Assembly (NCBI GenBank): GCA_020844525.1
Contig: JAJGAH010000156.1
Span: 1 to 6,371, forward strand
Reading direction: 5' to 3'
Length of the DNA stretch: 6,371 nt
Source: Eubacterium sp.
GTDB lineage: Bacteria > Bacillota > Clostridia > Lachnospirales > Lachnospiraceae
In this document: positions 1 through 6,264 of the stretch, in pieces
How positions within the stretch are numbered: position 1 is the first letter of the stretch
Layout of the letters: each line of letters opens with the position of its first letter
Position numbers and translations under genes: made by a program
Notes under the pieces: model-generated
Told to the model about the DNA's origin: nothing
Databases searched by the model: none
The model's input: only the letters and a program-made list of their open reading frames with translations

Positions 1-1303
1 ATTCACAGAGGGCAAGGAGATGGTGGAGTCGCTGGAAGAGCGTATTACCGGACGCTTCTCCTGCTACACCATCAAGGACAAGGATGGCAATGTCATCGTC
101 AAGGCAAACCACATGATCACACCGCGCCGTGCTGCGAAGGTTGTGTCACAGGGTGTTGACGAAAACGGCCAGCCGATCACCAGAGTCAAGATCCGCAGCA
201 TCCTGACCTGCCGCTCACACCTGGGCATCTGCTCCAAGTGCTATGGCGCCAACATGGCAACCGGCGAGGTTGTACAGGTCGGTGAGTCTGTCGGCATTAT
301 TGCCGCACAGTCCATCGGTGAGCCTGGTACACAGCTGACCATGAGAAACTTCCATACCGGAGGTGTTGCAGGTACTGCCGATATCACACAGGGTCTTCCC
401 CGTGTCGAGGAGCTTTTTGAGGCACGTAAGCCGAAGGGACTTGCGATTGTCACAGAGATCTCCGGTACCGCGCAGCTCAAGGATACAAAGAAGAAACGTG
501 AAATCGTCGTTACAGGCAAGGACGGAGATTCCAAGACCTATCTGATTCCTTACGGAACCAGACTGAAGAAGGAGCTGGAGGATGTCGATGCCACGAAGGA
601 AGTAGAGGCCGGCGATCCGCTTACAGAAGGTTCCATCAATCCTCATGACCTGCTTCGTATCAAGGGTGTAGAAGCAGTACAGAACTATCTGCTCGGCGAG
701 GTACAGAGAGTATACCGTCTGCAGGGTGTTGATATCTGCGACAAGCATATTGAGGTCATCGTTCGCCAGATGCTGAAGAAGGTTCGCGTCGAGGACGGCG
801 GTGATACAGGCCTGCTTCCGGGCAAGATGATGGATTATCTTGATGTACTGGATCTGAACGAGAAGATGGAAGAGGAAGGCAAGAAGACCGCAACCTGCGA
901 GAGACTTCTGCTCGGAATTACGAAGGCTTCTCTTGCAACAGATTCCTTCCTGTCAGCTGCATCCTTCCAGGAGACCACACGGGTTCTGACTGATGCCGCC
1001 ATCAAGGGCAAGGTAGACCATCTGATCGGTCTGAAGGAAAATGTTATCATCGGTAAGCTGATTCCGGCAGGTACCGGCATGAAGTATTACAGAAATCTGA
1101 AGCTGGATACCGATGCGGAAATCGAAGCTGAGAAGGCAGCCAGGGAAGCAGCGGCGTCTGCAGATCAGAATGGAGAAGCGGCAAAGACCTCCGCACAGGA
1201 ACCGGCTGACTATGCCGATGAAGAGGAAGAATTCGTTGAGAGTGACGATACTGCTTCCCAGAATGAAAATACAGAGGATCATACACCTGTAACTACAGAG
1301 TAA
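1..1303 (+). CDS. rpoC: DNA-directed RNA polymerase subunit beta' (C-terminal part, 5' end outside window)
   Basis: This is the largest catalytic subunit of RNA polymerase, cytoplasmic, in the core enzyme alpha2-beta-beta'-omega. The reading frame is open from base 2, so the gene enters from the left; about 433 residues are visible, roughly the last third. In order: three of the four cysteines of the second zinc site ([14 protein letters not shown], bases 206-247), the trigger-helix segment [18 protein letters not shown] (bases 302-355), the conserved [39 protein letters not shown] and [15 protein letters not shown] blocks, then IPAGTG. The Met-Arg-x-Phe-His that contacts the incoming nucleotide is present. 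The roughly 190-residue trigger-loop insertion of E. coli is absent, as in Gram-positives. The last 61 residues or so (from about base 1118) form a low-complexity Ala/Glu/Asp-rich tail. The stop codon is TAA at 1301-1303, followed by a terminator. Identity is certain; only the 5' part is missing. Confidence 0.98.
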   Translation, partial: FTEGKEMVESLEERITGRFSCYTIKDKDGNVIVKANHMITPRRAAKVVSQGVDENGQPITRVKIRSILTCRSHLGICSKCYGANMATGEVVQVGESVGIIAAQSIGEPGTQLTMRNFHTGGVAGTADITQGLPRVEELFEARKPKGLAIVTEISGTAQLKDTKKKREIVVTGKDGDSKTYLIPYGTRLKKELEDVDATKEVEAGDPLTEGSINPHDLLRIKGVEAVQNYLLGEVQRVYRLQGVDICDKHIEVIVRQMLKKVRVEDGGDTGLLPGKMMDYLDVLDLNEKMEEEGKKTATCERLLLGITKASLATDSFLSAASFQETTRVLTDAAIKGKVDHLIGLKENVIIGKLIPAGTGMKYYRNLKLDTDAEIEAEKAAREAAASADQNGEAAKTSAQEPADYADEEEEFVESDDTASQNENTEDHTPVTTE

Positions 1304-1353
1304 TTGTGTATTTTACAGGACCGGGTATCCTGTGCATGACCTGATGTACGCAA

Positions 1354-1407
1354 GGGACCGCTGAGGAAAATCGTATTGAAAAACAGAGCCTCAGACGGTC
1401 CCGTTTT
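1354..1407 (+). terminator. Rho-independent-type terminator after rpoC
   Basis: GGGACCG then CTGAGG (1354-1366) pair with CCTCAG (1389-1394) and CGGTCCC (1396-1402). This gives a 13-pair stem broken only by one bulged A at 1395, with a 22-base loop. GTTTTATA follows, a short U tract. The stem lies about 50 bases after the rpoC stop and probably ends the rpoBC transcript. A smaller perfect hairpin, ACAGGA/TCCTGT with a 7-base loop (1315-1333), sits just after the stop codon. The large loop and only four consecutive T's make it weaker than a textbook terminator. Confidence 0.72.
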
Positions 1408-1497
1408 ATAAAGGTAAAAATACGTATGCTTACGAAGGTGTCTTATAATTCTCACGGTTTCGACAAACAGAAAAGTACTATGGTTCTTTTGAAATGT

Positions 1498-1525
1498 CTG
1501 AAAATGTTATGATTTTCTGTATACT
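1498..1525 (+). promoter_or_regulatory. Candidate promoter of the YgjP-like gene, with an inverted repeat in the spacer
   Basis: CTGAAA (1498-1503, 4 of 6 matches to TTGACA) and TATACT (1520-1525, 5 of 6 matches to TATAAT) are 16 bases apart, in A/T-rich DNA between the rpoC terminator and the next gene. The inverted repeat GAAAAT-gttatg-ATTTTC (1500-1517) fills the spacer and could bind a regulator, or could be chance in A/T-rich sequence. A perfect TATAAT also occurs at 1444-1449 but lacks a reasonable -35 element. Confidence 0.35.
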
Positions 1526-1561
1526 AACTTTAGAGACTTCAATAACTTGGTATATGATGGA

Positions 1562-2140
1562 ATGGAAGAGGAAAGACAGTATCAGGTGATCCGCAGCCGG
1601 AAACGGCACAAGTCGATGACACTGCAGATTACACCGGACGCCAGGCTGGTGGTGCGTGTCCCTTACTATGCTTCCGCAGAGGAAATCCGGAGATTTGTGT
1701 CAAGAAACCAGAGATGGATCGAACAGAATATAGAGCGGGTGAGGCGGGAGAATGCACAGCGGGCGATAAATCCTGATGACAGAATTTCACCGGAGGAGCT
1801 CCGCAGACTGGCAGAGCTTGCAAAGCATACGATTCCACCAAGGGCAGACTTCTATGCTTCCCAGATGGGGGTTACCTATGGCAGGATCACGATCCGGAAC
1901 CAGAAGACAAGGTGGGGCAGCTGCTCCGCAAAAGGCAACCTGAACTTCAACTGTCTGCTGATGCTGGCACCGCCGGATGTACAGGACTATGTCATTGTGC
2001 ACGAGCTCTGTCACAGAAAGCAGATGAACCATTCCCGGCTGTTCTGGGAAGAGGTGCGGCGTGTCATGCCGGATTACAGGCGGCGGGAGCAGTGGCTGAA
2101 AGAAAATGGAGGCCGACTGATTATGCGGTCATTGATGTAA
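1562..2140 (+). CDS. YgjP/DUF45-family zinc-dependent metalloprotein (HExxH)
   Basis: This 192-residue soluble protein has the full signature of the YgjP-like, DUF45 metallopeptidase-fold family. There is an N-terminal region with RSRKRHKSMTLQITPDARLVVRVP, a conserved TRWGSCSAKGNLNFN (from about residue 116), and the zinc motif HELCHRKQMNHS near residue 147, in which both HExxH histidines and the downstream His are predicted metal ligands. The MPDYRRREQWLK ending is also typical. There is no signal peptide or membrane segment, so it should act in the cytoplasm. The function of the family is poorly settled: the fold is that of a metallopeptidase, and I recall a UTP pyrophosphatase activity being reported for E. 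coli YgjP. I chose ATG 1562; an in-frame TTG at 1547 would add five residues, and neither has a convincing ribosome binding site. The gene stands alone, with 258 bases before it and 156 after it. Confidence 0.9.
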   Translation: MEEERQYQVIRSRKRHKSMTLQITPDARLVVRVPYYASAEEIRRFVSRNQRWIEQNIERVRRENAQRAINPDDRISPEELRRLAELAKHTIPPRADFYASQMGVTYGRITIRNQKTRWGSCSAKGNLNFNCLLMLAPPDVQDYVIVHELCHRKQMNHSRLFWEEVRRVMPDYRRREQWLKENGGRLIMRSLM

Positions 2141-2246
2141 AAGACATATTACGATAAAATATGCTGATAAGGTTCGAATTCAGCAAAGGTCAAAAATTGA
2201 TTGATAATCAGGCACATCCAGGATATCACACAAGCAGAAGACAGAG

Positions 2247-2252
2247 TATAAT
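2247..2252 (+). promoter_or_regulatory. Candidate -10 element for the glucokinase cluster
   Basis: A perfect TATAAT lies 45 bases before the glucokinase start, in a 156-base A/T-rich gap with no terminator-like stem. The sequence 16-18 bases upstream (around 2223-2230) is a poor -35 match, so this is only a possible promoter. The cluster could also be read from the YgjP-like gene. Confidence 0.25.
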
Positions 2253-2282
2253 GCAGCCTGATACAAAAATATTATATAAATC

Positions 2283-2288
2283 AGGAGG
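2283..2288 (+). promoter_or_regulatory. Ribosome binding site fixing the GTG start of glucokinase
   Basis: AGGAGG is a full Shine-Dalgarno sequence, 8 bases before GTG 2297. This spacing supports the non-ATG start. The first codons after it already encode the expected N-terminus, leading into the DVGGTTVKIG nucleotide-binding loop. Confidence 0.85.
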
Positions 2289-2296
2289 AAAAGAAA

Positions 2297-3238
2297 GTGA
2301 AACCATATGCGGTTGGCGTAGATGTCGGGGGAACTACAGTCAAGATCGGAATTTTCCGCACCACAGGAGACCTGCTCCAGAAATGGGAAATCCCTACAGA
2401 TAAGAGCGAGAAGGGCCGGAATATTCTTCCGGATATTGCAAAATCTGTTCGTGACATGCTTTCTGCCAAAAAAATCGGACTGGAGGATATTCAGGGAATC
2501 GGAATTGGCGTGCCTGGTGCCATCCTGAACCGGTCCGTGGTAAACCGTGCTGTCAATATCGGCTGGGACCTGGTTCCGGTGAAGGAGCAGATGGAAAAGC
2601 TCTTTGACAGCAAGGTAAATGTGCTGGTAGGAAATGATGCAAACGTTGCTGCACTCGGTGAGATGTGGCAGGGTGGCGGCAGAGGTTTCCAGGATATTGT
2701 CATGGTCACTCTCGGTACAGGTGTCGGCGGCGGCATTATCCTGCACGAGCAGATCCTGGATGGCACCTTCGGTGCAGCCGGTGAGATCGGGCATATGACG
2801 GTCAACCCGCAGGAGACAAGAATCTGCGGCTGTGGAAAGCGGGGCCATCTGGAGCAGTATGCATCTGCCACAGGTATCGCTTATACGGCAAGAACCGTTG
2901 TCGCACAGACAAAGGAAGACACGCTGCTTAAGGGCAAGAGCAGAATCACAGCCAAGGATGTCTTTGATGCCGCAAAGAAAAATGATGCTGTAGCGCTGAA
3001 GATTGTAGATTATACTGCGGAAATTCTCGGCAGAGCGCTTGCCGCTGTCGCGACTGTAGTAGATCCGCAGGCCTTTGTCATTGGCGGAGGCGTCTCAAAG
3101 GCAGGCCCGATTCTGACAGATACTGTTCAGAAGTACTACAAAAAGTATGCTTTCCATGCATCAGAAGACACAAAGTTTGTGCTTGCTACCCTGGGAAATG
3201 ACGCGGGCTTCTTTGGTGCGGTGCGCATGGTGCTGTAA
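2297..3238 (+). CDS. glcK: ROK-family glucokinase
   Basis: Predicted cytoplasmic ATP-dependent glucokinase (glucose to glucose 6-phosphate), 313 residues, the usual ROK length. DVGGTTVKIG (residues 9-18) is the phosphate-1 loop. GNDANVAALGE carries the catalytic base Asp114. TLGTGVGGGII (138-148) is the phosphate-2 region. GEIGHM gives Glu163 and the zinc-ligand His166. The ROK cysteine motif reads CGCGKRGHLE (177-186), with the sugar-binding Glu186. The C-terminal VIGGGVSKAG and TLGNDAGFFGA blocks are intact. Oddity: the family motif is CxCGxxGC, but the third Cys is His184 here (codon CAT at 2846-2848), so the zinc site would be His2Cys2 instead of HisCys3. The gene has a GTG start behind a strong ribosome binding site and lies 40 bases before a small membrane-protein gene. 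There is no N-terminal DNA-binding domain, so it is a kinase and not a ROK repressor. Glucose is the likely substrate; another hexose is possible. Confidence 0.93.
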   Translation: MKPYAVGVDVGGTTVKIGIFRTTGDLLQKWEIPTDKSEKGRNILPDIAKSVRDMLSAKKIGLEDIQGIGIGVPGAILNRSVVNRAVNIGWDLVPVKEQMEKLFDSKVNVLVGNDANVAALGEMWQGGGRGFQDIVMVTLGTGVGGGIILHEQILDGTFGAAGEIGHMTVNPQETRICGCGKRGHLEQYASATGIAYTARTVVAQTKEDTLLKGKSRITAKDVFDAAKKNDAVALKIVDYTAEILGRALAAVATVVDPQAFVIGGGVSKAGPILTDTVQKYYKKYAFHASEDTKFVLATLGNDAGFFGAVRMVL

Positions 3239-3278
3239 AGATTTTGTATTAAGGTGACAAAAGGATGAGGTTTATGCT

Positions 3279-3401
3279 ATGAAGAAAATCGGCGGATATA
3301 TCGTTGCAGCACTTGTTGCTGCAGGCTCAGTATTTGTTTTTCTAAGAATGAAGGTATTCCGCGATCTGAAGATTGTTCGAAAAAAGGTGGAGCAAAGATG
3401 A
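3279..3401 (+). CDS. Small single-pass membrane protein of 40 residues, unknown function
   Basis: I do not recognise this gene. It starts at ATG 3279, eight bases after a purine-rich AGGATGAGG (3262-3270), and encodes 40 residues. Residues 5-23 (IGGYIVAALVAAGSVFVFL) form one hydrophobic helix rich in small residues. MKK precedes it and a basic tail (RMKVFRDLKIVRKKVEQR) follows. This fits an inner-membrane peptide with a cytoplasmic positive tail, or a short anchor. The stop TGA (3399-3401) overlaps the nfo ATG (3398-3400) as ATGA, so the two are probably translationally coupled, and the nfo ribosome binding site lies inside this gene. Good ribosome binding site, sensible hydrophobic pattern and overlap all favour a real gene. 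A leader peptide for nfo is the main alternative. Confidence 0.7.
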   Translation: MKKIGGYIVAALVAAGSVFVFLRMKVFRDLKIVRKKVEQR

Positions 3402-4231
3402 TTTTTATCGGAAACCATGTCTCCATTTCGAAGGGATATCTGGCTATGGGGAAAATGGAAGAAAAGCTGGGTGGCAACACCTTTGCCTTTTTTACCAGAA
3501 ACCCACGAGGAGGGAACGGAAGCGTACCGGATCCGGAGGATGTCCAGGTGCTGCGCGCTTTCCTGAAAGAAAAGCAGTTTGGAAAGCTGGTGGCACATGC
3601 GCCGTATACGATGAATCTGTGCTCCGCAAAGGAAGAGGTGCGGACATTTTCCGAGAATGTATTCCGTGAGGATCTTCGGAAGATGGAGGACCTCCCCGGT
3701 CAATACTTCAACTTTCATCCGGGTTCACACCTGAAGCAGGGCTATGAGGCAGCCGCTGATCAGATCGCGGACGTGCTGAACCGCACGCTGACAGAGAATC
3801 AGACGACGACCGTCCTGCTGGAAACCATGGCGGGAAAGGGAACTGAGGTTGGAAAAACCTTTGAGGAGCTGCGGGGCATACTGGACCGGGTAGAGCGAAA
3901 GGATAAGCTTGGCATCTGCTTTGATACCTGCCACGTCTGGGATGGTGGCTACGACATTGTCCATGACCTGGACGGTGTGCTGCGACACTTCGATGAGGTC
4001 ATAGGGATTGACCGGCTGCTTGCTGTGCATCTGAATGACAGCAAGAATCCCTGCGGTGCCCACAAGGACCGGCATGAAAAGATCGGGCTGGGAGAGATCG
4101 GAGAAGAGGCACTGATGCGGGTTGTACAGCATCCGCTTTTGCAGGGAAGACCCTTTATTCTGGAAACGCCAAATGATGACGACGGTTACAGGAGAGAGAT
4201 CGCCCTGGTACGTGCAAATATGAAGGAATAA
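3398..4231 (+). CDS. nfo: Endonuclease IV (AP endonuclease, deoxyribonuclease IV)
   Basis: Cytoplasmic base-excision-repair enzyme that cuts the DNA backbone 5' of abasic sites and clears blocked 3' ends. It has 277 residues, the usual length, with a TIM-barrel of the xylose-isomerase-like AP2 family. All nine trinuclear-zinc ligands of the E. coli enzyme have counterparts: His67 (AHAPYTMNL), His107 (NFHPGSH), Glu142 (LLETMAGKGTEVG), Asp176 and His179 (CFDTCHVWDGGYD), His211 (AVHLNDSK), Asp224 and His226 (KDRHEKIG) and Glu256 (FILETP). The start ATG overlaps the stop of the preceding 40-residue gene and is served by AGGTGG (3385-3390) seven bases upstream. The gene closes the glucokinase - small protein - nfo cluster and is followed at once by a terminator-like stem. 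The catalytic set is complete, so the enzyme should be active. Confidence 0.97.
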   Translation: MIFIGNHVSISKGYLAMGKMEEKLGGNTFAFFTRNPRGGNGSVPDPEDVQVLRAFLKEKQFGKLVAHAPYTMNLCSAKEEVRTFSENVFREDLRKMEDLPGQYFNFHPGSHLKQGYEAAADQIADVLNRTLTENQTTTVLLETMAGKGTEVGKTFEELRGILDRVERKDKLGICFDTCHVWDGGYDIVHDLDGVLRHFDEVIGIDRLLAVHLNDSKNPCGAHKDRHEKIGLGEIGEEALMRVVQHPLLQGRPFILETPNDDDGYRREIALVRANMKE

Positions 4232-4233
4232 AA

Positions 4234-4279
4234 ACAGCGCTCTGTCTGCAAACTGATGCAGATGGAGCGCTGTCTTTCA
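4234..4279. terminator. Probable bidirectional terminator between nfo and dapB
   Basis: ACAGCGCTC (4234-4242) pairs perfectly with GAGCGCTGT (4265-4273). Inside, TG/TG can form two G-U pairs and TCTGC pairs with GCAGA, giving a stem of about 16 pairs with an 8-base loop, AACTGATG or a frame-shifted equivalent. It begins three bases after the nfo stop. On the plus strand the tail is only CTTTCAT. On the minus strand it is TTTTTATT, so it looks better as a stop for leftward transcripts coming past dapB. Confidence 0.75.
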
Positions 4280-4314
4280 TAATAATACTTTCAAAATAAT
4301 ACGTTCATTATAAT

Positions 4315-4433
4315 AGCAGGCAGTAATTTCATAGCCCTGTTGTCATTCGCAAAACAGCTGTAACAAAGATCAGGATAAATTTTTGAACAGCTGTTAATGC
4401 TCTGACAAATGTGCTATGAAATTCCTGCCTGCT
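4315..4433. repeat. 119-base nearly symmetric inverted repeat in the convergent nfo/dapB junction
   Basis: The outer arms 4315-4335 and 4413-4433 match at 20 of 21 positions (one T/C mismatch, 4324/4424). In the same register, TTGTCA (4340-4345) pairs with TGACAA (4403-4408), and AACAGCTGT (4353-4361) pairs with ACAGCTGTT (4387-4395). The unpaired stretches between them are of equal size on both sides (4 by 4 and 7 by 7), so the whole unit folds as one long hairpin. It ends six bases before the dapB stop codon (counted on the plus strand) and so lies in the dapB 3' untranslated region. No clear target-site duplication or strong T tract flanks it. It could be a MITE-like or REP-like element, a structured 3' RNA end, or a decayed palindrome. 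Confidence 0.8.
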
Positions 4434-4439
4434 GTGCAG

Positions 4440-5201
4440 TTATCCTTCGATTACATCTGACATGTCATACATACCCGCGGGCTTTCCGGCGAGGAATTTC
4501 GCTGCCTCTACCGCACCCTTACCAAAGATGGCGCGGGAATACGCCGTGTGCTTGAACTCGATCACCTCGTCCTGACCGGCAAACATAACTGTATGCTCAC
4601 CTACGATGGAGCCGCCGCGCACGGAGGAAATACCGATTTCCTTCGGATCCCGTTTCTCATGACGGTCACTGCGGCTGAATACAAAGTGATAGGTATTGTC
4701 CAGCGCCTCGTTCATGCTCTCGCCAAGGGCCAGTGCTGTTCCGCTTGGTGCGTCAATCTTGCGGTTGTGATGTGCCTCGACGATTTCCATGTCATAGCCT
4801 GCCGGAGCCAGAAGCTTTGCTGCTTCCTTCACCAGCTTCAGCAGAAGATTGATGCCGACAGACATGTTGGCGGAACGAAGAATCGGGATGCGCTTGCTGC
4901 ACTCGTCGACCTTTGCGAGGGTTTCATCTGTCAGTGCTGTAGTGCAGAGAACCAGCGGAAGACTGCGCTCTACACAGAAGTCAAGCAGGGCATCAACAGC
5001 TCTGAAATTGGAAAAGTCAATGACGACATCTGCTTCCACATTGCAATCGGAAGGCTTTGAAAAAATCGGATACTCCCGTACATTGCTGGCGGGCGCAATA
5101 TCAATTCCACCTGTAATGACGGTTGCGGAGTCTGCGTTGAGAATGTCCGTCAGAACCTGTCCCATGTGCCCATTGCAGCCACTCAGAATTACTTTTATCA
5201 T
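4440..5201 (-). CDS. dapB: 4-hydroxy-tetrahydrodipicolinate reductase
   Basis: Cytoplasmic NAD(P)H-dependent reductase that makes tetrahydrodipicolinate from the DapA product, in the diaminopimelate/lysine pathway. It has 253 residues, near the family norm. GCNGHMG (8-14) is the Rossmann dinucleotide loop, with His where E. coli has Arg. GGID (31-34) ends in an acidic residue suited to the ribose of NADH. CTTAL (86-90) stands where many members have GTTG. SANMSVGINLLLKLV (110-124) opens the C-terminal domain. EAHHNRKIDAPSGTA (142-156) holds the catalytic His144 and Lys148 and the substrate-binding Gly-Thr. SVRGGSIVGEHTV (193-205) and FKHTAYSRAIFGKGA are typical. The start ATG at 5201 has only a modest ribosome binding site (AAGGATGG). 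It lies downstream of dapA on the same strand after 162 bases, and converges on nfo. Confidence 0.97.
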   Translation of the reverse strand: MIKVILSGCNGHMGQVLTDILNADSATVITGGIDIAPASNVREYPIFSKPSDCNVEADVVIDFSNFRAVDALLDFCVERSLPLVLCTTALTDETLAKVDECSKRIPILRSANMSVGINLLLKLVKEAAKLLAPAGYDMEIVEAHHNRKIDAPSGTALALGESMNEALDNTYHFVFSRSDRHEKRDPKEIGISSVRGGSIVGEHTVMFAGQDEVIEFKHTAYSRAIFGKGAVEAAKFLAGKPAGMYDMSDVIEG

Positions 5202-5263
5202 TTTTGGTTACCATCCTTCTGCAAATTATCAAACCGTAATAAAATGGTTTTCTGATCTTACGA

Positions 5264-5297
5264 CCTGATATTCCTATCAGGATATCTATTAGGATAT
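5264..5297 (-). promoter_or_regulatory. GNRA-capped hairpin and 12-base tandem repeat in the dapA-dapB spacer
   Basis: Read on the minus strand, CCTGATA-GGAA-TATCAGG (5281 to 5264) is a perfect 7-pair hairpin with a GNRA-type GGAA loop. It overlaps two adjacent 12-base units, ATATCCTAATAG (5297-5286) and ATATCCTGATAG (5285-5274), that differ at one base. A second, overlapping fold (GATATCC with GGAATATC, one bulge) excludes the first. There is no T tract after it, so it is not a terminator. It may be an mRNA processing or stability element, or a protein-binding site ahead of dapB. Structure is seen; role is inferred. Confidence 0.45.
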
Positions 5298-5363
5298 AAG
5301 CTGAAATCTTTCTACTTAATAATTACGACGGAATCTTTTTATGCAGGAACATGCAAATGCGGT

Positions 5364-6260
5364 TTAATTCTTCAAGGTAATTCCGAAATCAATAAGGGAT
5401 TTTCTCAAACGCTCAGTATCCGCTTCACTGCCCATTCCGTACAGCGGTCCGCGCAGCGGTCCGACCTCCATGCCCATCATGTTCAGGGCGGTCTTTACAG
5501 GAACCGGATTCACCTCGCAGAACAGGGAGTCGATCAGATCAATGGCATCGAGCTGCATTTTGCAGGAACCCTTTACATCTCCGTTCAGGAACTTCCAGCA
5601 CATCTCATGGGTGTACTTCGGTGCCACATTGGAGAGCACAGAGATTACACCAAGTCCGCCGAGGGACATGATCGGAACAACCTGGTCGTCATTGCCGGAA
5701 TAAATATCCAGCGCATCTCCGGCAAGCGCCTTAGTCTTTGCAATCTGTGAAAGGTTTCCGCTGGCTGCCTTGACCGCCACGATGTTCTTGACATTCTTGC
5801 CAAGGTATGCGGCAGTTTCGGGAAGAATATTACATCCGGTTCTGGAAGGAACATTGTACATTATGATCGGAGTGTGTACAGAACCGGCAACCTCTGTGTA
5901 GTGGCGGATCAGTCCTGGCTGGGTTGCCTTATTGTAATACGGTGTAACGACAAGCAGACCGTCAACGCCGGCCTTCTCAGCCTCTGTGGAGAGATAGATG
6001 GCAGTCTTTGTGCTGTTGGATCCGGTTCCGGCAACAACAGGAATTCTGTGGTTTACCGTTTCCACACAGTGACGGATTGTGGCAATATGCTCTTCCTCGG
6101 AAAGCGTAGCGGATTCACCTGAGGTACCGCATATAACGATGCAGTCTGTGCCCTGCGCAATGTGCCACTCCAGCAGCTCATCCAGCTTCTCATAGTTAAC
6201 AGTTTCATCATCATGCATCGGGGTGACAATCGCAACACCGGCGCCTTTAAAAATAGCCAT
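5364..6260 (-). CDS. dapA: 4-hydroxy-tetrahydrodipicolinate synthase
   Basis: First committed enzyme of lysine/diaminopimelate synthesis. It condenses pyruvate with L-aspartate 4-semialdehyde through a Schiff base in a TIM barrel, usually as a tetramer. It has 298 residues, the normal length. GAGVAIVTPM opens the barrel. CGTSGESATLS (44-54) has Thr46, with Ser47 in place of the usual second Thr. TPYYNKATQ (106-114) supplies Tyr109. MYNVPSRTGCNILPE (134-148) supplies Tyr135 and Arg140. AVKAASGN (162-169) holds the Schiff-base Lys164; the next residue is Ala, where E. coli and many relatives have Glu. YSGNDDQVVPIMSLGGLGVISVLSN and EVNPVPVKTALN follow. I chose ATG 6260 because of the GGAGGA before it and because MAIFKGAGVAIVTP is the normal N-terminus. 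An upstream ATG at 6311 would add 17 unlikely residues. dapB follows on the same strand. Confidence 0.97.
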   Translation of the reverse strand: MAIFKGAGVAIVTPMHDDETVNYEKLDELLEWHIAQGTDCIVICGTSGESATLSEEEHIATIRHCVETVNHRIPVVAGTGSNSTKTAIYLSTEAEKAGVDGLLVVTPYYNKATQPGLIRHYTEVAGSVHTPIIMYNVPSRTGCNILPETAAYLGKNVKNIVAVKAASGNLSQIAKTKALAGDALDIYSGNDDQVVPIMSLGGLGVISVLSNVAPKYTHEMCWKFLNGDVKGSCKMQLDAIDLIDSLFCEVNPVPVKTALNMMGMEVGPLRGPLYGMGSEADTERLRKSLIDFGITLKN

Positions 6261-6264
6261 AAAA

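Noticed and set aside
215..748. 177-residue minus-strand open frame inside rpoC
   Set aside because: It lies wholly opposite highly conserved rpoC sequence and shows no recognisable domain; it is a shadow frame.
1444..1449. Perfect TATAAT upstream of the YgjP-like gene
   Set aside because: No acceptable -35 at 16-18 bases, and it lies about 110 bases from the start codon; weaker than the 1498-1525 candidate.
2180..2848. 222-residue minus-strand open frame across the glucokinase 5' region
   Set aside because: Opposite the conserved ROK motifs, with no recognisable family and no supporting ribosome binding site seen; shadow frame.
3274..3282. ATG-CTA-TGA just before the 40-residue gene
   Set aside because: A two-codon frame overlapping the real start; no evidence for a minimal leader, most likely chance.
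3272..3718. 148-residue minus-strand open frame over the small gene and nfo
   Set aside because: Opposite conserved nfo residues; no recognisable protein.
4281..4302. Two AATAATAC octamers 14 bases apart
   Set aside because: Short A/T-rich words in an A/T-rich gap; likely chance.
4548..5060. 170-residue plus-strand open frame opposite dapB
   Set aside because: Covers the conserved DapB catalytic region on the other strand; cysteine-rich composition typical of an antisense frame.
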